Assembly: GCA_038109305.1 (NCBI GenBank)
Contig: JAYNIR010000011.1
Coordinates: 1-64,000 of the forward strand
DNA from: UBA1479 sp038109305
Lineage (GTDB): Bacteria > Pseudomonadota > Alphaproteobacteria > Rhodospirillales > Casp-alpha2
Direction: 5' to 3'
Length of the DNA: 64,000 nt
The notes below the pieces were generated by a model that ran no database searches, was not told the origin of the DNA, and was given only the letters and a program-made list of their open reading frames with translations. Positions 54,638-63,331 of the stretch are shown here, piece after piece (the first letter of the stretch is position 1; each line of letters begins with the position of its first letter). Made by a program: the position numbers and the translations under genes.

Positions 54638-54955
54638 GTGGGGCGTTTAGGAGCGTCTCGCGAATCATTTCGTACTGGTCTTTTAGACGCTATTTTAAGT
54701 TTCTTATCACTAGAGCTTCGTCAAGAACCGACCGGTTGTTCTCTGTGCCGATGTATCAGCTCAGATGGGCCAGCCGGCCACCTTTCCAGTCCGGATCGTT
54801 CTGCCCGCCGCACCCGGTATCTGCCGAGCGAGCGCTTAAAGAGAAGAGTGCGCGCGTCCAAAGGAGCAGTGCTCCAATGGACAGACGAAATAAACTTGAT
54901 TGGCTATGCATGGCGCCACCTGTTTTCGGATAAGGTTAAGCCATCACACACGTAA
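54638..54955 (+). CDS. Hypothetical ORF in low-GC island
   Basis: 105 codons with a GTG start and no clear ribosome binding site. The peptide (LLDAILSFLSLELRQEPTGC, TDEINLIGYAWRHLFSDKVK) matches nothing I know. The region 54558-54967 is AT-richer than the genome and no other gene is seen. It may be a relic. Confidence 0.3.
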   Translation: MGRLGASRESFRTGLLDAILSFLSLELRQEPTGCSLCRCISSDGPAGHLSSPDRSARRTRYLPSERLKRRVRASKGAVLQWTDEINLIGYAWRHLFSDKVKPSHT

Positions 54956-54967
54956 ATGTATTTCTGG

Positions 54968-56020
54968 TCAGGGTCTTTGTGGCACGTTCTGCAATTCTCG
55001 AAGCCGCGTTTCGATGCTGAGGAACGTGGCTTGTTTATTTTTGGGCAGGCTGTTCAGATTCAAGCGCCCTTGGTTGACCCTTACATGATTCAGATACTAT
55101 TTTACGGCTTTCGCGCCCTAAGGATGAGCGGCAGCGAGCAATCCAGATTCGGTTACAGCAATCAGAACTCTGATTCCCCAGATTTTTTGACCGTTCTGCG
55201 CAGCAGTCCAGGCGCCGTTGTTCCGAAGCTGTTTTCCATGTTCCCGATGCAAGTCGGATGCAGCCTGCTCTTGGGCCGTGGGATTATTCAGGAAATTGGC
55301 CTCACATTTGATACCGTATTTTCCGGTCCATTGACCGGTATTTTCGTCTTTGAGGCCCGCTTGTTTAAGGGCGATGTCCGTCATTTGATATAGGCCAAGC
55401 GCATCGTTTTTGCTGTTCACGGCTTTATGGTTTCCTTTTCTGTACTCTCGTTGATGGATTGCATTGCGGAGCGCCGCCGACTCACCGGATTGCGGAAACG
55501 GATCCGTGATCGGTCCGGGTTGGCCGCCAGGACCGATTGCCGCAAGAACCGGTTTCAATACCAGCCTAGGATTTGCGACGGCGGACGGCCTTGATGGGAC
55601 TGCAGGGCTGGATTGCACCTGACTGATTTGTGCCGGTCCGTTTTGAGCCGGAACCTGCGGACCAGTGTGGGTTTTCGGCGCGGGCTTGGGCAGTTGAGGT
55701 TTGGGCACGGCGAGGCCGTAGCGGATTTGGGCGTCCGCGGCTGCACCGCGAGCGTCTCATTGAGTTTTTGGACCGTCGGGCCGTCGGGCTTCATGACGCC
55801 GTCGGCGCCCGGCGTTGCTTGGGTGGGCCGCGATAGGGGCGTCGCGCTGAAACGCTTCGACGGCGTCGAGCATCGGCCGGTCCGGGTATTCGTCGAGGCC
55901 GTCGCCCGCCTCTTCCAGGTGGCCGAGCCCGGCCAGGACTTTTTTGGTCTTCAGCGCGTCGTCCAAATCCATGTTGTACGCCTCGCCGATCGGCTTATTC
56001 AGACGGAAGGTTGTGAACAT
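54968..56020 (-). pseudogene. Peptidoglycan-binding / lysozyme-like secreted or phage-type protein, decayed
   Basis: Starts MFTTFRLNKPIGEAYNMDLD at 56020 (GGGAG upstream) with a peptidoglycan-binding-like module up to YPDRPMLDAVEAFQRD. Frame then shifts to MKPDGPTVQKLNETLA (about 55794) and again to AADAQIRYGLAVPKPQLPKP (about 55745). A Pro-rich linker leads to a transglycosylase-like part, DALGLYQMTDIALKQAGLKD and TGKYGIKCEANFLNNPTAQE. TAG stops at 55118 and 55097 interrupt the end (AAAHP[stop]GAKAVK[stop]YLNH), which closes at TGA 54968. At least four lesions. Confidence 0.75.
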
Positions 56021-56312
56021 GCGAAATCTCCCTCGCCGCGCGGCGCAAGGTCGCGGGCGCGGCAGTGCTGGGGCCGCTCGCACGGCGCATCGGTGGGACG
56101 CGCGGCCGATCGGGCCGGTTTAAGGGATCGGGCTTTCGGGCGTGTTGTCCGTTATCACGGGTTGTCCCCTTTCCGTCGGGCCGCGCGCCTGGTTGCCGGG
56201 ACAAAAACCTCGGCGGCGCAGGGACGGAAAATCACGATCAGAGGGCCTGCAATGGTCGCGTGCGGCGATGGACAATCAGCCATTCCGTGTCAAGGAAAAA
56301 TAGCCTATAACA

Positions 56313-56389
56313 TGGCAGGGGCGCCAGGATTCGAACCTGGGAATGCCGGTACCAAAAACCGGTGTGTTAAGCCGCTTCACCACGCCCCT
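56313..56389 (-). tRNA. tRNA-Gln (anticodon UUG)
   Basis: Minus strand reads AGGGGCG at the acceptor 5' end, TTTTTGG in the anticodon loop (anticodon TTG), GGTTCGAATCC in the T arm, and CGCCCCT-G-CCA at the 3' end, with CCA encoded. Sequence is close to other alphaproteobacterial tRNA-Gln. The decayed island 54300-56020 lies on its 3' side, the usual side for integration. The gap 56021-56312 has no gene. Confidence 0.93.
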
Positions 56390-56486
56390 ATGCCAGGCGG
56401 ACCCGTTGGATTCCAGTGTGCGCGGTCTTATACGAAATAACTGGGACCGGGGACAAGACCCCTTGGCCCTGGGCCAAATCCGGGCC

Positions 56487-57377
56487 TTACGAAAGGCCGT
56501 ACCGGGGCCGGGCGAGACGCCCGGCGGCGACCCACCAATCGGGGTGCGCGTCGGCCAATCGCCCGGCGGCGTCGAGCGCCCCGTCGTCATCGCCGAACAG
56601 CCCGAAACAAGTGCCGCCCGAGCCCGACATGCGGGTAAGCAGAACGCCGTCTTCCGCCGCAATCGCGCCGAGCACGTGGCCGACTTCGGGCGCGACGCCT
56701 TGTGCGGCGTCCGTCAGCCCGTTTTCACGGCCCCCCAGCAGGTGGCAAAGATGCGCCGCGTCGGTGGGCGTTTGGGCAAACCGGCCCTTTCCCTGAAACC
56801 CACCCTGCCACGCCTTGAACACAGCGGGGGTCGAAACAGGGACCAGCGGATTGACCAGCACCAGCCCCACAGGCGGCAGCGTGGGGGCGGGATCGATCGC
56901 CTCCCCAATGCCGCCGACGAAGGCGGGCGCGCCGTGCCAGCAGATCGGTACGTCGGCGCCGAGGCCGAGCGCGATATCGAGAACCGCCTTTTCCGGGAGC
57001 GCCACGCCCCAAAGCCGTGTCAGGGCCTTCAACGCCGCCGCCGCGTCGGCGGAGCCACCGCCGATGCCGGACGCCACCGGCAGGTTTTTTTCCAATACGA
57101 TGTGGGCGCCCGCGTCGATCCTGGCCGCGACGCGAAGCGCGCGGGCCGCCCGCAGAACGAGATTGTCCGGCTCGTCCGCCAGATCCTTGGCAAAACGCCC
57201 CCGCGTGTTGAGCGCCAAGGTCCGGCCCGGCGCGGCGCGGACGGTGACGACATCGCCCACATCGGCGAAGGCGATCAGCGTGTCGAGCAGATGATAGCCG
57301 TCATCCCGCCGGCCCGTGACATGCAGGTAAAGGTTCAGCTTGGCGGGCGCCCTGACGGTGACCGGCGCGTCAGCCAT
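56487..57377 (-). CDS. ispE: 4-diphosphocytidyl-2-C-methyl-D-erythritol kinase
   Basis: 296 residues; ATP-dependent step of the non-mevalonate isoprenoid pathway. GHMP-kinase features: VRAPAKLNLYLHVTGRRDDG at the N-terminus, the ATP loop PVASGIGGGSADAAAALKAL, and C-terminal TRMSGSGGTCFGLFGDDDGA. Its start overlaps the end of the upstream TPR gene by eight bases, so the two are translationally coupled. Confidence 0.95.
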   Translation of the reverse strand: MADAPVTVRAPAKLNLYLHVTGRRDDGYHLLDTLIAFADVGDVVTVRAAPGRTLALNTRGRFAKDLADEPDNLVLRAARALRVAARIDAGAHIVLEKNLPVASGIGGGSADAAAALKALTRLWGVALPEKAVLDIALGLGADVPICWHGAPAFVGGIGEAIDPAPTLPPVGLVLVNPLVPVSTPAVFKAWQGGFQGKGRFAQTPTDAAHLCHLLGGRENGLTDAAQGVAPEVGHVLGAIAAEDGVLLTRMSGSGGTCFGLFGDDDGALDAAGRLADAHPDWWVAAGRLARPRYGLS

Positions 57378-59082
57378 CCAGGCCTTTTTCGAGCTTGTCT
57401 TTGATGTCGGGCACGATTTTTTCCTCGGGCTTGTTGCTGAGCGCGCGCTTCCATTGAAACTTTGCCTCGAGCTTGCGCCCGACCCGCCAATAAGCGTCGC
57501 CCAGGTGATCGTTGATCACCGGGTCCTGCGGGCGCAGTTCGACCGCGCGTTCAAGTTCGCGGACCGCGTCGGCGTATTTCTTTTGCCGGTAAAACGCCCA
57601 ACCGAGGCTGTCGGCGATGTAGCCGTCGTTGGGCGCCAGTTCGACCGCCTTTTTGATCATCGCCATGGCGCGTTCCAGATGTTCATTGCGTTCGATCCAG
57701 CTGTATCCCAGATAGTTCAGCACGTAGGGCTGTTCGGGTTTAAGGTCGAGCGCTTTCAAAAGATCACTTTCCGAATCCTTCCACCGCTTGGCGCGTTCCA
57801 GCACGATGCCGCGGGAGTAGAACAAACTCCAGTGATGGGACTCGGGCTTGCCGACGATCTGGATCGCCTTGGAATAGGAATCGGCTGCCTGATCATATTT
57901 TTCACCGCGCCGGTAAACATCGCCCAGATGCAGGTGGCCGTCGGGCAGGTTGGGGCGTTCCTTGATCAGCTGCGACAGTTTCTTGATCGCTTCGTCCGCT
58001 TTTTTCAGATCGTTCAGCAACGCCGCAGCCTGCAGCCGAGCACTCCAGCCATAGGCGGACTCGCCGCGGACGGAGGAGTAGATCTTGATCGCCTGTTCCA
58101 AGCGTTCTTCCTGTTCCAGGATGTCTGCCAGGATGTATTGCGCCACCGGAAAATCGGGTTTGAGATAAAGCGCCAGCCGGATCAGCGCGATCGCCGTTTC
58201 CTGCGCGTTCCGCCGGCGGACCGACGAGCCGACGTCGTAAAGCGCCTCGGCGACGCCGTCCTGTCCGGTCTTGATCTGCAGGGGCGGCGTGGATTTTCCG
58301 TCGAGCCGCGCCATCGCCTTGTCCATCAGCCGGGTCGCCGAGTGTTCGTCCTGATAGAGCTTGTAAATCGCCCGGGCCTTTTCCTTGTCGCCCTTTCGTT
58401 CATAGAGCGCGCCCAACAGGTGGGTCACCCGCGACGACGGCGGCGATTGCCGTTCCGCCACCTGGCTCAGTTCCTTGGCCGCATCGGCGACCTTGCCGTC
58501 CAGTTGCAGCAGCAGCGCCCGGTGGATGCCAACCAGGTTCGACACGCCCTCCGTCTTCGACATTTTGTCGATGGCCGCGAGCGCATCCGACGGTTTGCCC
58601 TGGGCGAACCGGGTCCAGCCCAGTAGCAACGGCTTGGTCAGGCCCGACAAGCCCTGATCCGGCAGTTTGTCCATGATCTGCGCGGCCTTGTCGTAACGCT
58701 TATGCTTGATGTGTTCGACCGCGATGGTCATGCGGGCAATGGTCTGATCCGGTTCGTCCTTCAGGAATTTTTCGGCGAGCTTCACCGCCTCGGCCATGCG
58801 ACCTTCGATCAGGTGCACGATGAACGCCTGGCGCAACAGGCCCGGCGTTTCCGGCCGCTGTTTAAGCGCCGCGCCGTAATAGGCGGCGGCGGCGGCGAAG
58901 TCGCCGTCGTTCTGCGCATGGAGGGCCGCCAGATAATTGCCAACGAAAGTGTTTTTCTGCAGGTCGGCGGCCTGCGAGTCATTCGTCTTGGCGACGGCGG
59001 GCGGCGAAACCGCAAGACAACCGGCCAGGATTATCCCGGCGAGCGCCGGTGGGCCAAAGAAGGAAATTCCGGAGAAGGGCAT
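57370..59082 (-). CDS. TPR-repeat lipoprotein
   Basis: 570 residues with a lipoprotein-like signal (ALAGIILAGC) and about a dozen tetratricopeptide repeats through the rest, for example AAAYYGAALKQRPETPGLLR and PYVLNYLGYSWIERNEHLER. Large TPR proteins directly before ispE are common in Rhodospirillales. Probable periplasmic scaffold. It ends in a KKLEKGLDG-like basic tail. Confidence 0.85.
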   Translation of the reverse strand: MPFSGISFFGPPALAGIILAGCLAVSPPAVAKTNDSQAADLQKNTFVGNYLAALHAQNDGDFAAAAAYYGAALKQRPETPGLLRQAFIVHLIEGRMAEAVKLAEKFLKDEPDQTIARMTIAVEHIKHKRYDKAAQIMDKLPDQGLSGLTKPLLLGWTRFAQGKPSDALAAIDKMSKTEGVSNLVGIHRALLLQLDGKVADAAKELSQVAERQSPPSSRVTHLLGALYERKGDKEKARAIYKLYQDEHSATRLMDKAMARLDGKSTPPLQIKTGQDGVAEALYDVGSSVRRRNAQETAIALIRLALYLKPDFPVAQYILADILEQEERLEQAIKIYSSVRGESAYGWSARLQAAALLNDLKKADEAIKKLSQLIKERPNLPDGHLHLGDVYRRGEKYDQAADSYSKAIQIVGKPESHHWSLFYSRGIVLERAKRWKDSESDLLKALDLKPEQPYVLNYLGYSWIERNEHLERAMAMIKKAVELAPNDGYIADSLGWAFYRQKKYADAVRELERAVELRPQDPVINDHLGDAYWRVGRKLEAKFQWKRALSNKPEEKIVPDIKDKLEKGLDG

Positions 59083-59213
59083 ATGTATTGAGCTCTTGTT
59101 GAATGCGGGCGCCAGTCTAACCCAGGGTGGCTCCAGCGGCCAGCACCGGCTTGACGGTTTACCCCTGGCTATAGCCCATTGACGGCGGAATTAGGGCAAG
59201 GGAGGCGCATGGC

Positions 59214-59462
59214 ATGAATACGCGACGCGACAAACCGCTGGTCCTTCGCTCGCTCGAGAACCAGGTCGGCACGCGTTGCGCCGATCTGTTCCGCCGCGCG
59301 GACGGCACCTTCGGGTTTGAGGAATACCGCCGCGATCCGGAAGACCCCTGGGGATGGGACGGGGCCGCCGGGTTCGCGGATCGGACCTTCGCGTCGGGGG
59401 ATGCCGCGCGCGCCGCCGCCGGGAATGCCGTCGACTGGCTGACGCCCGGCGGGGATGCCTGA
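59214..59462 (+). CDS. Conserved small hypothetical protein
   Basis: 82 residues, Arg/Asp/Gly-rich: RRADGTFGFEEYRRDPEDPW then GWDGAAGFADRTFASGDAAR. Proteins of this size and composition recur in Alphaproteobacteria without known function (by recollection). GGGAGGCGC precedes the ATG. It is followed by the long cspA leader (59463-59709), in which no other gene is seen. Confidence 0.7.
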   Translation: MNTRRDKPLVLRSLENQVGTRCADLFRRADGTFGFEEYRRDPEDPWGWDGAAGFADRTFASGDAARAAAGNAVDWLTPGGDA

Positions 59463-59709
59463 TCCACCCGCCTGAAAATACGATTTCGCTTGTCTTTCAA
59501 GGTGCGAGGTCTTACCAATTCAGCGCGTGATTTGAACCTCTGCCGACCGTGGCGGGCGGTGTCGGCGGCAAGCCGCAAACGAACCTCCATCCCATCGGAA
59601 GCGTATAGTCACCCGGAAAGCGCTGTTGCTTACCCGGTTTTCATGATGCCGTTTTCCCGGGCGCGACTGACGAGGCCGGGCGCGGTGCCACTACAGGACT
59701 GTGAGTAAA

Positions 59710-59916
59710 ATGACCACTGGAACGGTAAAATTCTTCAACCAGAAAAAAGGCTACGGCTTCATCACCCCGGAAGACGGCTCCAAGGACGTGTTCGTGCACA
59801 TCACCGCCGTCGAACAATCCGGCATGGCCGGTCTTACCGAAGGCCACAAGGTTTCCTACGAAGTGCAGCAGGAAGCCCGTGGCCCGAAGGCCGTCAATCT
59901 GGCGGAAGCCTCCTAA
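59710..59916 (+). CDS. Cold-shock protein (CspA family)
   Basis: 68 residues from MTTGTVKFFNQKKGYGFITP; RNP motifs KGYGFI and DVFVHI are intact. Single-stranded nucleic-acid chaperone. A GTG at 59701 would add MSK. The gene has a 247-bp leader after the preceding gene, as is common for cold-shock genes regulated by mRNA structure. A terminator and repeat copy D follow. Confidence 0.93.
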   Translation: MTTGTVKFFNQKKGYGFITPEDGSKDVFVHITAVEQSGMAGLTEGHKVSYEVQQEARGPKAVNLAEAS

Positions 59917-59945
59917 AAAAAGAGCTGCTTGAAGAAAGCGGTTCC

Positions 59946-59979
59946 AGGGTCACCCGGGTAACGGGCGGCCCTTTCTTTT
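59946..59979 (+). terminator. Terminator after the cold-shock gene
   Basis: Nested stem AGGG-tca-CCCG-ggtaa-CGGG-cgg-CCCT followed by TTCTTTT. It lies 30 bp after the stop and immediately before repeat copy D. Confidence 0.6.
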
Positions 59980-59981
59980 GC

Positions 59982-60061
59982 CGCAAAACCTGAGGGCGCA
60001 TGAGCCTGTTGCCGCGCCCGCCGTCGTCGCTACGCTCCGGGCGGGGGACAGTGGCTTTGCG
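59982..60061 (+). repeat. Small interspersed repeat, copy D (long form)
   Basis: CGCAAAACCTGAG at 59982 and AGTGGCTTTGCG ending at 60061 enclose 55 bp, longer than copies A-C. The interior has GAGCCTGTTGCC (as in copies A/B) plus an added GC-rich palindromic insert CGCCCGCCG...CGGGCGGGGG. It lies between cspA and the PrpD gene. Confidence 0.75.
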
Positions 60062-60135
60062 ACGGATTGTTGACGAACCCGCCGAAAATAGCCGACCATA
60101 CGGGCAACAAAACACCCATCCGGGAGGAACCCCCC

Positions 60136-61515
60136 ATGCCCGACAGCCACGACACCGCCCAGCAGGCGGCGACTGCAACCCCAACGCATGATCTTGCCCG
60201 CTGGATTTCCGGCGCCAAGCCCGCCGATTTTACGCCCCGCGCCCGGCGCTGGGCGCGCCATGCGATCTTGGACTGGTTCGGCGTGACCATTGCCGGCGCC
60301 GACGATCCGTTGGTCGGCATTCTGGCCGACGACGCCCTTGCCGCCGGCGAAGCCGGCGCGGCCCCGCTGGTCGGCCGGACCGAAAAAGTCACCCCCACCA
60401 TGGCCGCGATGATCAACGGGGCCGCGTCCCACGCGCTTGATTACGACGACGTCAACAAACGGTTGCACGGCCACCCGACGGTGCCGGTGGTGCCGGCAAT
60501 CATGGCGCTGGCGCAGCAGACGGGGTCGTCGGGCCGCGACGTGGTCGACGCCTTCATCGTTGGTTACGAGGCCGAATGCCTGGTGGGCGAAATGATGGGG
60601 TTGGCACATTACGATCACGGCTGGCATGCGACGGCCACCGTCGGCACCTTCGGCGCCGCTGCCGGGTGTGCGCGGATGCTCGGCCTGGACGCGGACAAAA
60701 CCGCCATGGCCTTGGGCATCGCGGCGACCCAGGCGGCCGGGCTTAAATCCATGTTCGGCACCATGTGCAAACCGCTGCACGCCGGCAAGGCGGCGATGAA
60801 CGGGCTGTTGGCAGCGCGTTTGGCCGCCCGGGGGTTTACCTCGCGCCCCGACGCCATCGAATGCGAACAGGGCTTCGGCAAAACGCAGTCGGCGGACTTC
60901 CACACCCTTCCCGTCCGCCCGGATCCGGCGGCGCCCTATGCGGTCGAGGAAAATTTGTTCAAGTATCACGCCGCCTGCTACCTGACCCATTCGTCCATCG
61001 AGGCGATCCGCAAGATGACCCAGCACCACGGCTTCGGCGCGGCGGACGTGACCCGCGTGCGTACCCGGGTCGACGCTGGCCACCGAAAGGTCTGCGACAT
61101 CCCGGAACCGGAAACGGGTCTGCAGGTGAAGTTTTCCATCCGCCACTGCATCGCCATGGCCTTAAGCGGGATCGATACCAGCGACCGCGACATTTACACC
61201 GAAGCAACAGCCAACCGGCCGGATCTGATGGACCTTCGCCGTAAGGTCGAAGTCGAAGACACCAAACACAAAAGCCGCCACGCGGCAGAAGTGGTGATCG
61301 ACCTGACAGACGGGCGCTCGGTCGTCGAATTTTTCGATGTCGGCGCGCCAGCGGACGACGTGGACCTGCAGGAACAACGCCTTGCCGCCAAGTTCACGCG
61401 GCTGGCCGAGCCGACCATCGGCGCCGGCAAAACCAAAACCGCCGCCGACCAAGTGATGAAACTTGACGACGCCGAAGACGTGAACGAGCTTCTTAAGTCC
61501 GTCGCGCTCGCCTGA
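60136..61515 (+). CDS. MmgE/PrpD-family dehydratase-like protein
   Basis: 459 residues from MPDSHDTAQQAATATPTHDL; GGGAGGAA precedes the ATG (the frame extends to 60067). Family features: HAILDWFGVTIAGADDPLVG, MINGAASHALDYDDVNKRLH, GYEAECLVGEMMG and KYHAACYLTHSSIEA. PrpD dehydrates 2-methylcitrate, but paralogues act on other substrates and no prpBC genes are near. It heads the cluster PrpD-VOC-CMD. Confidence 0.9.
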   Translation: MPDSHDTAQQAATATPTHDLARWISGAKPADFTPRARRWARHAILDWFGVTIAGADDPLVGILADDALAAGEAGAAPLVGRTEKVTPTMAAMINGAASHALDYDDVNKRLHGHPTVPVVPAIMALAQQTGSSGRDVVDAFIVGYEAECLVGEMMGLAHYDHGWHATATVGTFGAAAGCARMLGLDADKTAMALGIAATQAAGLKSMFGTMCKPLHAGKAAMNGLLAARLAARGFTSRPDAIECEQGFGKTQSADFHTLPVRPDPAAPYAVEENLFKYHAACYLTHSSIEAIRKMTQHHGFGAADVTRVRTRVDAGHRKVCDIPEPETGLQVKFSIRHCIAMALSGIDTSDRDIYTEATANRPDLMDLRRKVEVEDTKHKSRHAAEVVIDLTDGRSVVEFFDVGAPADDVDLQEQRLAAKFTRLAEPTIGAGKTKTAADQVMKLDDAEDVNELLKSVALA

Positions 61516-61547
61516 TCCGATCACAGACGTTTATACAAGAGGCCGAT

Positions 61548-61946
61548 ATGTCCAAATTCACCTTCGAACACATCCACCTGCGCAGCCCCGATCCGGAGGC
61601 CACCGCCGCCTATTACGAAAAAATGTTCGATGCGGAGGTTATCCGCTCCGCACCTGACGGCAAGCCGCGCATCGACCTTAAACTCGGCGGCTGCGACATC
61701 TTCATCGCGCCGGTGAAGCCGGGTGACAAAGTCGGCCAGCCGCCGGAAACGCCCTATCAGGGGCTCGATCATTTCGGACTCTGCGTCAAAGACATCGACG
61801 CCACCGTCGCCGAACTGAAAGCCAAGGGGGCGGAATTCACCATGGATCCGTTCGACATCCGCCCGGGTGTGCGCATCGCGTTTATCCGGGCCCCCCAGGG
61901 CGTTTCCATTGAACTGCTGCAGCGGAACCCGGAACTCGGCCTCTGA
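61548..61946 (+). CDS. VOC-family (glyoxalase-like) protein
   Basis: 132 residues: FTFEHIHLRSPDPEATAAYY opens the fold; GLDHFGLCVKDIDATVAELK and a final Glu in GVSIELLQRNPELG give the usual metal ligand set (H...H...E). Single-module VOC enzymes isomerise, dehydrate or cleave small substrates. It is 32 bp after the PrpD gene. Confidence 0.86.
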   Translation: MSKFTFEHIHLRSPDPEATAAYYEKMFDAEVIRSAPDGKPRIDLKLGGCDIFIAPVKPGDKVGQPPETPYQGLDHFGLCVKDIDATVAELKAKGAEFTMDPFDIRPGVRIAFIRAPQGVSIELLQRNPELGL

Positions 61947-62006
61947 CGCTGGGCCCGGGCCCTCGGCCTTTCACCACCCTGGCCCCATAGCGGAACGAAG
62001 CGCCCC

Positions 62007-62558
62007 ATGCCGCGCCTACCCTACCCAACCGACACGGACGATTACCCAGCGGAAACCCGTGCCGCCCTTCGCCACATCATCGAAAGCCGGGGCGGCAAGA
62101 CGCCGCCGCCGTCAACCTACATGACCCATGCGGGCAAGGCCGGGGCGCTGTTGTCGGACCTGGTCGAACACTTGCGCCATCACACGTCGCTAAGCGATGC
62201 GGAAACGGAACTGGCAATCTGCATGTCGGCGCGGTCAACAGGCTCGGATTTCATATGGAACGCGCATGTTAAGCTTGGCCTTGCCGCCGGCACGCGGGCG
62301 GAAGCCATTGATGCGGTGGACACAGGCGGGCCGCTCGATCACCTGACCGCCGACGAGGCGCTGATCATCACCTACGGCCGCGAATTGTTACTTGGACCGA
62401 AAGTCAGCGACGAAACCTACGACGCTGTCCGCGCGCGGTGGAGCGTAAAGGGATTGCTCGACATGACGGCGGTGATGAGCGTCTATCTTATGAATGCCGC
62501 GATCCTTCGCGCCGTTGACCACCAGGCGCCCGCGGGGGCGCGGATGCTGACGCGGTAA
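62007..62558 (+). CDS. Carboxymuconolactone decarboxylase (CMD) family protein
   Basis: 183 residues. CMD/AhpD-like all-helical fold with LSDAETELAICMSARSTGSD and WNAHVKLGLAAGTRAEAIDA. The CxxC of AhpD peroxidases is absent (only ICMS), so a peroxidase role is unlikely. Third gene of the PrpD cluster, 60 bp after VOC; convergent with the HAD pseudogene at a 10-bp gap. Confidence 0.87.
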   Translation: MPRLPYPTDTDDYPAETRAALRHIIESRGGKTPPPSTYMTHAGKAGALLSDLVEHLRHHTSLSDAETELAICMSARSTGSDFIWNAHVKLGLAAGTRAEAIDAVDTGGPLDHLTADEALIITYGRELLLGPKVSDETYDAVRARWSVKGLLDMTAVMSVYLMNAAILRAVDHQAPAGARMLTR

Positions 62559-62568
62559 AAGCGTCCAC

Positions 62569-63271
62569 CTAACCGGCGACCGCCGCAACGAAGCTTTCCA
62601 TCGTCGGGAAAGTCGCCATCGGCACCGCCAGTTCCGCGCCGAACCCGGTGTGCCCGAGGCCCCGGTTTTCACGGTTGATCCAGACAAGGTCCAGCCCCAG
62701 CACGTTTGCCGGGCGCACATCGGTGCGACGGCTCTGCGCCGCGTGCAGCGCGCGATGCGGCGGGATGCCGCGGGCCGCCAGATCGGTCAGGCCCAGGACG
62801 AAATGCGGGAGCGACGGTTTGCTCGCCCCCGCCCGCTCGGCGGTCACGACGGCGTCGAAGCAATCGCCCAGCTTGGCGTGGCTGGCGGCAAAAGACGCGT
62901 CGTCCATGTTGGTCAGCTCGCCGAGCACGCAGCGTTCGCGAAGCCGGGCCAGCGCCGCGACGCTGTCGGCACGGGGCGGCCATGCCGGGACGCACCCGCC
63001 GAAACGGATTTGTTCATCCCGGTCCAGATCGAGCCCGAATTCGTTGACGATGTGGGCATAGGCTGCTTGCAGGATTGATGGATAAGGCCGCGCCGGCGAC
63101 AGCGCCCGATAGTGCGCGTGCCCGGTCGAACGCGTCCAGTAACGCCGCGTCGCCGATCATCGCATGGTCCGAGCCGACCTAGGACCGCAAAGACACCATG
63201 ATCGTTGGCAACCAGTCGATCAGCGTGCCGTACACGTCGAACGTGACAGCGTCGTAACCCTTGATTTGCAT
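62569..63271 (-). pseudogene. HAD-family (type II haloacid dehalogenase-like) hydrolase, interrupted
   Basis: Frame from ATG 63271 begins MQIKGYDAVTFDVYGTLIDW (nucleophile Asp in DVYGT) and meets TAG at 63179-63181. It goes on to LLDAFDRA and shifts by one base near 63121, after which HYRALSPARPYPSILQAAYA, the Asp/Glu metal loop region, SNMDDASFAASHAKLG-type text, then FDAVVTAERAGASKPSLPHF and the C-terminus VAAVAG follow. Two lesions. Divergent from GntR with a shared palindrome between them. Confidence 0.78.
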
Positions 63272-63293
63272 GGTGAGGTCTCGTGTGATACTA

Positions 63294-63312
63294 ATTATCG
63301 TTAATCGATAAT
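63294..63312. promoter_or_regulatory. Probable GntR operator
   Basis: ATTATCG-TTAAT-CGATAAT is a perfect 7-bp inverted repeat, AT-rich, exactly between the divergent HAD pseudogene (start 63271) and the GntR gene (start 63332). Confidence 0.65.
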
Positions 63313-63331
63313 AAAGAGACAAGGGCGCCCG

